A stretch of 6,980 bases of DNA from CAXSDR01 sp964236445. GTDB lineage: Bacteria; Actinomycetota; Actinomycetes; Motilibacterales; Motilibacteraceae. The stretch lies in NCBI GenBank assembly GCA_964236445.1, contig CAXSDR010000137.1:1-6980 (forward strand). The letters run 5' to 3'. Every line of letters begins with the position of its first letter. Positions within the stretch are counted from its first letter, which is position 1. Of this stretch, positions 1 to 6,222 are shown in pieces. The notes under the pieces were generated by a model that did not search any database, was not told the origin of the DNA, and was given only the letters and a program-made list of their open reading frames with translations. The position numbers and the translations under genes were made by a program.

Positions 1-1754
1 TGCTCGCCATGTTCATGCGTGTCGGCGGCGGCATCTTCACCAAGGCCGCCGACGTGGGCGCCGACCTCGTCGGCAAGGTCGAGCAGGGCATTCCCGAGGA
101 CGACCCGCGCAACGCCGCGACGATCGCCGACAACGTGGGGGACAACGTCGGCGACTGCGCCGGCATGGCGGCGGACCTGTTCGAGTCCTACGCCGTCACC
201 CTCGTCGCCGCCCTGATCCTGGGCAAGGCCGCCTTCGGTGAGGAAGGGCTCGTGTTCCCGCTGATCGTGCCGGCCCTCGGCGCGCTCACCGCGGTGCTCG
301 GCATCCTGCTCACGCGGGCCAAGCCCGGCGAGAACGGCCTCACGGCCATCAACCGCGCGTTCTACATCTCGGCCGCCGTCTCCGCGGTCCTGTGCTCGCT
401 CGCCGCGCTGATCTACCTGCCGTCCTCCTTCTCCGAGCTGCACGACGCCACCCGCAGCAGCGCCGACCCGCGACTGGTCGCCATCGGTGCCGTGATCCTC
501 GGCATCGTGCTGGCGTCGGTGATCCTGGCGCTGACCGGCTACTTCACCGAGACCAAGCGCCGCCCGGTGCAGGACATCGGCCGCAGCTCGCTCACCGGCG
601 CCGCGACCGTGATCCTCGCGGGCGTCAGCATCGGGCTCGAGTCCGCGGTCTACACCGCCCTGGTCATCGCCGCCGCGGTCTACGGCGCGTTCCTGCTCGG
701 GGGCGGCTCGGTCGTCGTCAGCCTGTTCGCCATCGCCCTCGCCGGCTGTGGCCTGTTGACCACGGTCGGCGTCATCGTCGCGATGGACACCTTCGGCCCG
801 GTGTCCGACAACGCCCAGGGCATCGCCGAGATGTCCGGCGACGTCAGCGGTGAAGGCGCGCGCATCCTCACCGACCTCGACGCGGTCGGCAACACCACCA
901 AGGCGATCACCAAGGGCATCGCGATCGCCACGGCGGTCCTGGCTGCCACGGCGCTCTTCGGCTCCTACCGTGACGCCTTCGAGACGGCACTCGCCAGCAG
1001 CGGCGTCGCGAGCGCCGACCTCTCCAACAACCTGCGCCAGACCTTTGCGCTCGACATCGCCCAGCCCAACAACCTCGTCGGTCTGCTGCTCGGTGCGGCC
1101 GTGGTGTTCCTGTTCTCGGGGCTCGCCATCAGCGCGGTCTCCCGCGCGGCGGGCGCTGTCGTCTACGAGGTGCGCAAGCAGTTCCGCGACAACCCCGGCA
1201 TCATGACCGGCGAGACCCGCCCCGAATACGGCCGTGTCGTCGACATCTGCACCCGTGACTCGCTGCGAGAGCTCGCGACTCCGGGCCTGCTCGCGGTCAT
1301 GGCGCCGATCGCCGTCGGCTTCGGCCTCGGCATCGGCCCGCTCGCCGCCTATCTCGCGGGTGCCATCGCCACGGGCACCCTCATGGCCGTCTTCCTCGCC
1401 AACTCCGGGGGCGCGTGGGACAACGCCAAGAAGCTGGTCGAGGACGGCGAGCACGGCGGCAAGGGCAGCCCGGCGCACGAGGCCACGATCATCGGCGACA
1501 CCGTGGGCGACCCCTTCAAGGACACCGCCGGGCCGGCGATCAACCCGCTGCTCAAGGTCATGAACCTCGTCGCGGTCCTGATCGCGCCGGCGGTCGTGCA
1601 GCTGACCGTGGGCGACTCGGCCAACACCGGCGTACGCGCGCTGATCGCTCTCGTGGCGGTCGCGGTGATCGTCGGGTCGGTCGTCTACAGCAAGCGCCAC
1701 GGTGTCTCCATGGCCGCGGACATGGCAGCCGAGGAGTCCCTGGCCTCCCGGTGA
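1..1754 (+). CDS. hppA: K+-independent proton-pumping membrane pyrophosphatase, 5'-truncated by window edge
   Basis: An integral membrane enzyme that hydrolyses pyrophosphate and pumps protons across the cytoplasmic membrane. The reading frame is open from the first bases (codons begin at position 3), giving 583 visible residues ending in TGA. Family members are usually about 750-800 aa, so roughly 200 N-terminal residues lie upstream. The ATG at 9 is internal. Numbering from that Met, the substrate/Mg-binding block DVGADLVGKVE is at 15-25, followed by EDDPRN (30-35) and DNVGDNVGD (41-49). DTFGPVSDNAQGIAEM starts at 260, GGAWDNAKK is at 467-475 and GDTVGDPFKD at 496-505. Several long hydrophobic helices separate these blocks. 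The motif GNTTKAIT has Lys298 and Thr301, the pair known to mark K+-independent H+-PPases; K+-dependent enzymes have Ala at the first position. The next gene starts 7 bp after the stop, so co-transcription is likely. The family assignment is secure; proton specificity rests on the subclass signature. Confidence 0.97.
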   Translation, partial: LAMFMRVGGGIFTKAADVGADLVGKVEQGIPEDDPRNAATIADNVGDNVGDCAGMAADLFESYAVTLVAALILGKAAFGEEGLVFPLIVPALGALTAVLGILLTRAKPGENGLTAINRAFYISAAVSAVLCSLAALIYLPSSFSELHDATRSSADPRLVAIGAVILGIVLASVILALTGYFTETKRRPVQDIGRSSLTGAATVILAGVSIGLESAVYTALVIAAAVYGAFLLGGGSVVVSLFAIALAGCGLLTTVGVIVAMDTFGPVSDNAQGIAEMSGDVSGEGARILTDLDAVGNTTKAITKGIAIATAVLAATALFGSYRDAFETALASSGVASADLSNNLRQTFALDIAQPNNLVGLLLGAAVVFLFSGLAISAVSRAAGAVVYEVRKQFRDNPGIMTGETRPEYGRVVDICTRDSLRELATPGLLAVMAPIAVGFGLGIGPLAAYLAGAIATGTLMAVFLANSGGAWDNAKKLVEDGEHGGKGSPAHEATIIGDTVGDPFKDTAGPAINPLLKVMNLVAVLIAPAVVQLTVGDSANTGVRALIALVAVAVIVGSVVYSKRHGVSMAADMAAEESLASR

Positions 1755-1761
1755 CGTCCTC

Positions 1762-3243
1762 GTGAGCCCCTCGGTGCACCGGCTGCGCGCCGCGCTCGGG
1801 ACGGCCGGCTACACCGCCGACGGTGTGCTCGACCTGCTCGGGCCCGATGCGCACGCAGCGCTCGCCCGCGGCGAGACCGTGCCCGCGCGCCGACGGACCG
1901 CCGGCGGGTCACCGCTCGAGACGCTGGTGCGGCTGTTCCTCCTGCAGCTGGCGGTGCCCGCCCGCCACGCGGCGGCGGCACTGCCCCTGGTCGACGCGCT
2001 GACGGGCGGGCTGCTGGAGCAGGCCGGCGACGACGTACGCGCTCTGCTCGACATCAGGCCCTACGGCGCCGACGACGCGCCCGAGGGCGGGTGGTGGCTG
2101 GTCAGCGACCTCGGCACCGGCCTCGACGGCGTGCACCGCCCGCTGCGCAGCGACCACGTCCTGGGCCTCGGCGGCGCCAGCGCCTCGCTCGCCGAGCTGA
2201 CGCCTCGCCGCGACGTCGGGCGCGCCCTCGACATCGGCACGGGCTGCGGTGTGCAGGCGCTGCACCTCTCGCGCCACGCCCAGCACGTCGTCGCCACCGA
2301 TGTGCTGCCTCGTGCGCTCGCGCTGGCCCGGCTCACCGCGGCGCTCAACGACGTCGAGCTCGACCTGCGCGAGGGCAGCCTCACCGAGCCGGTGGCAGCC
2401 GAGCGCTTCGACCTGGTCGTGTCCAACCCACCGTTCGTGATCGGCGCGCCCGACGCGCGCACCTACCGCGATGCGGGGATGCCGCTCGACGGCGTCACGC
2501 GGCGGCTGCTGCAGAGCGCGCCCGACCTGCTCGCCGACGGCGGCACCTACGTCGCCCTGGCCAACTGGGTGCGCCTGCGCGGTGAGGGGCCCGAGGAGCG
2601 CATCGCCGGCTGGCTCCCCGACGCCGCAGGGTTCGAGTCGCTGGTGCTCGTGCGCGACGAGCAGGACCCGGCGGCCTACGTCTCGACGTGGCTGCGTGAC
2701 GCGGGCGAGGAGGGCGGTGCTGCCTATGCCGAGCGCTACGACCGCTGGCTCGACGCGCTCGAGGCCGCCGCTGTCGAGTCGATCGCGTTCGGCTGGGTGA
2801 TGGTGCGCCGCTACCCCGCGGATGGCCGTACGGCGGGTCGCGCGGTCCTCGCCTGCCCCCAGGCTGTCGAGCAGCCGCTCGGGGACCGGCTCGTCACCGA
2901 CCTCGACACCAGCCACTGGCTGCGCGACCAGCCCGACGACGCGCTGCTGCGCAGCCGCCTGCGCCTGCGCGCCGACGTGCAGCAGGAGCAGGTGGGCCGT
3001 CCTGGCGCGGAAGACCCCGAGAGTCTCGTGCTGCGCCAGCAGCGTGGGCTGCGCAACGCGACGCGCGCGAGCACGGCCACGGCGGCGCTGGTCGGCGCGT
3101 GCGACGGTTCCCTGCCCCTCGCCACCCTGGTCGATGCGGTCGCGACGGTGCTCGGCGAGCCGTGCGACAGGCTGACCGGACCCCTGCTCGCCGACGTACG
3201 CGCCCTGCTCAGAAGCGGGTTCCTGACCGTCGAAGCACCCTGA
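1762..3243 (+). CDS. Class I SAM-dependent methyltransferase with NPPF motif, substrate unknown
   Basis: A predicted soluble 493-aa methyltransferase. The SAM-binding motif I is ALDIGTGCG (D157-G163), followed by an acidic residue after strand 2 in VVATD (D180) and motif IV SNPPF (N222-F225). The N/D-PPY/F motif is typical of enzymes that methylate amide or exocyclic amino nitrogens, such as HemK/PrmC, RsmC/RlmG and N6-adenine methyltransferases. The protein is much longer than a bare Rossmann domain. A helical, Ala/Leu-rich region of about 90 residues precedes it, and about 200 residues follow. The last 45 residues, from D448, look like a small winged-helix or PqqD-like fold (inference). GTG 1762 was chosen because it lies 7 bp after the hppA stop. 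An in-frame ATG at 1702 would overlap hppA by 53 bp and add a Trp/Pro-rich leader unlike the family, and GTG 1774 is a minor alternative. No good ribosome binding site is visible, which suggests translational coupling to hppA. Target unknown; a ribosomal, rRNA or protein-glutamine substrate is possible. Confidence 0.85.
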   Translation: MSPSVHRLRAALGTAGYTADGVLDLLGPDAHAALARGETVPARRRTAGGSPLETLVRLFLLQLAVPARHAAAALPLVDALTGGLLEQAGDDVRALLDIRPYGADDAPEGGWWLVSDLGTGLDGVHRPLRSDHVLGLGGASASLAELTPRRDVGRALDIGTGCGVQALHLSRHAQHVVATDVLPRALALARLTAALNDVELDLREGSLTEPVAAERFDLVVSNPPFVIGAPDARTYRDAGMPLDGVTRRLLQSAPDLLADGGTYVALANWVRLRGEGPEERIAGWLPDAAGFESLVLVRDEQDPAAYVSTWLRDAGEEGGAAYAERYDRWLDALEAAAVESIAFGWVMVRRYPADGRTAGRAVLACPQAVEQPLGDRLVTDLDTSHWLRDQPDDALLRSRLRLRADVQQEQVGRPGAEDPESLVLRQQRGLRNATRASTATAALVGACDGSLPLATLVDAVATVLGEPCDRLTGPLLADVRALLRSGFLTVEAP

Positions 3244-3281
3244 CACCCTGCCACCCGCCTGCGGCGCCCCGGGCCTGCCCG

Positions 3282-3287
3282 TACGCT
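3282..3287 (+). promoter_or_regulatory. Possible -10 element for topA
   Basis: TACGCT fits the actinobacterial -10 pattern TANNNT. It lies in the 75-bp gap after the methyltransferase stop and would place a transcription start near 3293-3295, about 25 nt before the topA GTG and upstream of its ribosome binding site. No convincing -35 hexamer lies 16-18 bp upstream (the best is CTGCGG at 3259-3264), so this is a weak call. It would give topA a promoter independent of hppA. Confidence 0.3.
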
Positions 3288-3306
3288 GCGTGACGAACTG
3301 ACCTTC

Positions 3307-3313
3307 GGAAAGG
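3307..3313 (+). promoter_or_regulatory. Ribosome binding site of topA
   Basis: The purine run GGAAAGG lies 5 nt before the GTG at 3319 and partly matches the anti-Shine-Dalgarno end of 16S rRNA. It fixes the topA start, because no other in-frame start nearby has comparable support. It is the only clear Shine-Dalgarno sequence among the three gene starts in the window. Confidence 0.7.
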
Positions 3314-3318
3314 CGATC

Positions 3319-6141
3319 GTGCCCCCTCGCAAGCGCGCTACCGCACCCGCCGGCGCCGGCGTGCGCCGCCTCGTCATCGTCGAGTCGCCGCGCAAGGCAC
3401 GGGTCATCGCGGGCTATCTGGGCGACGGCTATGACGTGGAGGCGAGCGTCGGGCACATCCGCGACCTGCCGACCCCGTCCAAGCTGCCCGCCGAGATGAA
3501 GAAGGGACCGTTCGGCAAGTTCGCGGTCGACGTCGACAACGGCTTCGAGCCCTACTACGTCGTCGATGACGACAAGCGCAGCAAGGTCTCCGAGCTCAAG
3601 GCGCTCATGAAGACCGCTGACGAGCTCTTTCTCGCGACAGACGAGGACCGCGAGGGCGAGGCGATCGCGTGGCACCTGCTCGAAGTGTTGCAGCCCAAGG
3701 TGCCGGTGCGACGCATGGTCTTCCACGAGATCACCCCCGAGGCGATCCAGCGTGCGGTCGAGAACACCCGCGACCTCGACCAGAGCCTCGTCGACGCGCA
3801 GGAGACCCGGCGCATCCTCGACCGGCTCTACGGCTACGAGGTGTCCCCGGTCCTCTGGCGCAAGGTCCGCCAGGGCCTCTCCGCCGGCCGCGTGCAGTCC
3901 GTCGCCACCCGACTCGTCGTCGAGCGCGAGCGCGAGCGCATGGCGTTCCGCGCCGCCGACTACTGGGACGTGCAGGCGGTCGTCGAGCGCGCCGGCCAGT
4001 CGTTCCCGGCCCGGCTGTTCTCCGTCGACGGCACCCGCGTCGCCACCGGTCGCGACTTCGCGCAGAACGGCACGCTGTCCTCGCGCGGTGCCGTGGCACA
4101 CCTGCGCGAGGCCGAGGCGACGTCGCTGGCGACCGCGCTGGCGGGCCGGCCGTTCACGGTGCGCTCGGTGGAGGAGAAGCCCTACTCCCGCAAGCCCGCA
4201 CCGCCGTTCATGACCTCGACGCTGCAGCAGGAGGCGAGCCGCAAGCTGCGCTGGTCGTCCCAGACGACGATGCGGGTGGCGCAGGGTCTCTACGAGAACG
4301 GCTACATCACCTACATGCGCACCGACTCGACGACGCTGTCGGAGTCGGCCATCACCGCGGCGCGCGCGCAGGTCCGCGAGCTCTACGGCCCGGAGTACGT
4401 CCCCGACGTGCCGCGCCGCTGGGACCGCAAGGTCAAGAACGCCCAGGAGGCCCACGAGGCGATCCGCCCCTCGGGGGACAGCTTCCGCACGCCGGGCCAG
4501 GTGTCGCGCGAGCTCTCGCGTGACGAGCTCGCGCTCTACGACCTGGTGTGGAAGCGCACCGTCGCCTCCCAGATGTCCGATGCCCGTGGCACCACGGTGT
4601 CCGTACGCATCGAGGCGACGCCTGCGTCCGGCTCGCCCTACGCGACGGCCGACTTCGCCTCCTCCGGCACGGTGATCGCATTCCGCGGATTTCTCGCGGC
4701 CTACGAGGAGGGTCGTGACGAGGACGGCAGTGACGCTGCCGCGCGCGACGAGGAGCGGCGGCTGCCGCCGGTCGCGCAAGGTGATGCCCTCGACCCCCGC
4801 GAGATCACGCCCGAAGGCCACAGCACGTCACCGCCCGCGCGCTTCACGGAGGCGACGCTCGTGCGTGCCCTGGAGGAGCGCGCGATCGGGCGACCGTCGA
4901 CGTACGCCGCGATCCTCGGCACGATCATGGCTCGGGAGTACGTCTTCAAGAAGGGCAGCGCGCTCGTCCCGACGTGGCTGGCGTTCGCGGTGACGCGCCT
5001 GCTCGAGCAGCACTTCCCGACGCTGGTCGACTACGACTTCACCGCGGCGATGGAGGAGGACCTCGACCGCATCGCCGGTGGTGACGCCGACCGCAGTGAC
5101 TGGTTGCAGGAGTTCTACTTCGGGCGCACCAGCGGTGAGCCGGCGACCGCCTCGGAGCGGTCCGGGCTCAAGAGCCTGGTCGACAACCTCGGCGAGATCG
5201 ACGCCCGCGAGATGAGCACCATCGAGATCGGCGAGGGCATCTCGCTGCGGGTCGGTCGCTACGGGCCCTACGTCGAGCGCGGCGAGGAGCGTGCGTCGGT
5301 GCCCGACGACCTGGCTCCCGACGAGCTCACGGTCGCCAAGGCCGAGGAGCTGCTCTCGGCGCCGTCGGGTGATCGCGAGCTCGGCGTCCACCCGGAGTCC
5401 GGGCTGACTGTCGTGGCCAAGTCCGGGCGCTACGGCCCCTACGTCACCGAGCTGCTCCCCGACGACGCCCCCAAGTCGGCCAAGCCGCGGACCGGGTCGT
5501 TGTTCAAGACGATGACCGTCGACTCGATCACGCTCGACGACGCGGTGGAGCTGCTGACGCTGCCGCGCGTCGTCGGTCTCGATCCCGAGACGAAGGAAGA
5601 GATCACCGCGCAGAACGGGCGCTACGGCCCCTATCTCAAGCGCGGCACCGACTCGCGGTCGCTGGTCAGCGAGGAGCAGCTGCTCACCGTGACGCTCGAG
5701 GAGGCGCTGGCCGTCTATGCCCAGCCCAAGCAGCGCGGTCGCGCGGCTGCTCGCCCACCGCTGCGCGAGCTCGGCCCCGATCCCGTCTCCGGTGCACCCG
5801 TCGTCATCAAGGAGGGCCGCTTCGGTGCCTATGTCACCGATGGTGAGTCCAACGCCACCCTGCGCAAGGGTGACGCCGTCGAGTCGCTGACCATGGAGCG
5901 CGCGGCAGAGCTGTTGGCCGAGAAGCGGGCCAAGGGACCGACGGTCAAGAAGACGACGCGCAAGGCGCCCGCCAAGAAGGCCGTCACCAAGACGACCAGC
6001 AAGACGACCACGAAGACCGCCGCGAAGAAGACGGCCACGTCGACGGCGAAGAAGGCAGCTGCCAAGAAGACCGCCACGAACAAGGCGGCGACCAAGAAGG
6101 CGGCGACCAAGAAGGCGGCAGCCTCGCTTCCCGGTGACTAG
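3319..6141 (+). CDS. topA: Type IA DNA topoisomerase I, zinc-finger-free with Lys-rich tail
   Basis: Relaxes negative supercoils by cutting one DNA strand through a 5'-phosphotyrosine intermediate; acts on the nucleoid. The complete 940-aa protein starts at GTG 3319 behind a good ribosome binding site. The Toprim domain is at about 15-135: LVIVESPRKA contains E22, and ATDEDREGE contains the metal-binding acids D108, D110 and E112. RQGLSAGRVQS (about 189-199) begins the core. The catalytic tyrosine is Y332 in YITYMRTDS, with the conserved R334 two residues later. Four C-terminal repeats carry GRYGPYV-type cores at 646, 703, 767 and 833 (the last is GRFGAYV), as in mycobacterial and Streptomyces TopA. 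There is no cysteine in the whole protein, so the zinc ribbons of E. coli TopA are absent. Residues 877-936 form a basic tail with 19 Lys and one Arg in 60 residues, alternating with Ala and Thr. Such tails are known in actinobacterial TopA to strengthen DNA binding and processivity. An inverted repeat follows the stop directly. Confidence 0.98.
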   Translation: MPPRKRATAPAGAGVRRLVIVESPRKARVIAGYLGDGYDVEASVGHIRDLPTPSKLPAEMKKGPFGKFAVDVDNGFEPYYVVDDDKRSKVSELKALMKTADELFLATDEDREGEAIAWHLLEVLQPKVPVRRMVFHEITPEAIQRAVENTRDLDQSLVDAQETRRILDRLYGYEVSPVLWRKVRQGLSAGRVQSVATRLVVERERERMAFRAADYWDVQAVVERAGQSFPARLFSVDGTRVATGRDFAQNGTLSSRGAVAHLREAEATSLATALAGRPFTVRSVEEKPYSRKPAPPFMTSTLQQEASRKLRWSSQTTMRVAQGLYENGYITYMRTDSTTLSESAITAARAQVRELYGPEYVPDVPRRWDRKVKNAQEAHEAIRPSGDSFRTPGQVSRELSRDELALYDLVWKRTVASQMSDARGTTVSVRIEATPASGSPYATADFASSGTVIAFRGFLAAYEEGRDEDGSDAAARDEERRLPPVAQGDALDPREITPEGHSTSPPARFTEATLVRALEERAIGRPSTYAAILGTIMAREYVFKKGSALVPTWLAFAVTRLLEQHFPTLVDYDFTAAMEEDLDRIAGGDADRSDWLQEFYFGRTSGEPATASERSGLKSLVDNLGEIDAREMSTIEIGEGISLRVGRYGPYVERGEERASVPDDLAPDELTVAKAEELLSAPSGDRELGVHPESGLTVVAKSGRYGPYVTELLPDDAPKSAKPRTGSLFKTMTVDSITLDDAVELLTLPRVVGLDPETKEEITAQNGRYGPYLKRGTDSRSLVSEEQLLTVTLEEALAVYAQPKQRGRAAARPPLRELGPDPVSGAPVVIKEGRFGAYVTDGESNATLRKGDAVESLTMERAAELLAEKRAKGPTVKKTTRKAPAKKAVTKTTSKTTTKTAAKKTATSTAKKAAAKKTATNKAATKKAATKKAAASLPGD
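6082..6120 (+). repeat. 15-bp tandem repeat inside the topA tail
   Basis: The unit AAGGCGGCGACCAAG occurs exactly at 6082-6096 and 6097-6111, then partially at 6112-6120 with one mismatch. It encodes KAATK, KAATK, KAA. The looser KKTA/KKAA pattern upstream (about 5947-6081) looks like older, diverged copies. The period is a multiple of three, so copy-number change would lengthen or shorten the basic tail without a frameshift. Confidence 0.85.
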
Positions 6142-6202
6142 CACCGACGAGCATCGACGATCACCCAGAGACGGCCCCAACGGCTGTCGGTGCTCGTCGG
6201 TG
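6142..6202. terminator. Large inverted repeat after topA, candidate terminator or operator
   Basis: CACCGACGAGCA at 6142-6153 has an exact reverse complement, TGCTCGTCGGTG, at 6191-6202. The stem extends inward with G-U, C-G, G-C, A-U, C-G and U-G pairs (6154-6159 with 6185-6190), giving about 18 pairs around a 25-nt loop. It begins at the first base after the topA TAG. No T-tract follows the right arm, so it is not a classical intrinsic terminator, although actinobacterial hairpin terminators often lack one. The right arm ends only 8 bp before the putative -10 box of the next gene, so a protein-binding operator is an alternative. The repeat itself is seen directly; its role is inferred. Confidence 0.5.
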
Positions 6203-6210
6203 TCTCGGAC

Positions 6211-6216
6211 TACCCT
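6211..6216 (+). promoter_or_regulatory. Candidate -10 box of a leaderless promoter for the MFS gene
   Basis: TACCCT fits TANNNT, and its last base is followed by 6 nt (GACGGC) before the GTG at 6223. In actinobacteria this spacing places the transcription start at or next to the first base of the start codon, giving a leaderless mRNA. Consistent with this, no Shine-Dalgarno sequence precedes the GTG. The -35 region (around 6187-6193) has no good consensus and overlaps the right arm of the inverted repeat. Confidence 0.45.
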
Positions 6217-6222
6217 GACGGC

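Noticed and set aside
9..11. ATG at position 9 as the true start of the pyrophosphatase
   Set aside because: The frame is open upstream to the window edge, and this Met sits just before the catalytic DVGAD block, which in the family follows several N-terminal membrane helices.
1702..1704. ATG at 1702 as the start of the methyltransferase
   Set aside because: It overlaps the hppA 3' end by 53 bp and adds 20 Trp/Pro/Arg-rich residues that look like out-of-frame hppA translation; GTG 1762 fits the gene junction better.
1731..1736. GAGGAG as a ribosome binding site for the methyltransferase
   Set aside because: It is 25 nt from GTG 1762, too far for a Shine-Dalgarno, and encodes Glu-Glu of hppA.
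3256..3281. Two short hairpins (3256-3266 and 3270-3281) as a terminator after the methyltransferase
   Set aside because: Each has only a 4-bp stem and no T-tract; such stems are expected by chance in DNA this GC-rich.
1909..4821. 970-codon open frame on the - strand across the methyltransferase and topA
   Set aside because: It lies antisense to two well-supported genes, its product is rich in Arg/Gly/Ala/His and resembles no protein I know, and it follows from biased third codon positions in high-GC DNA.
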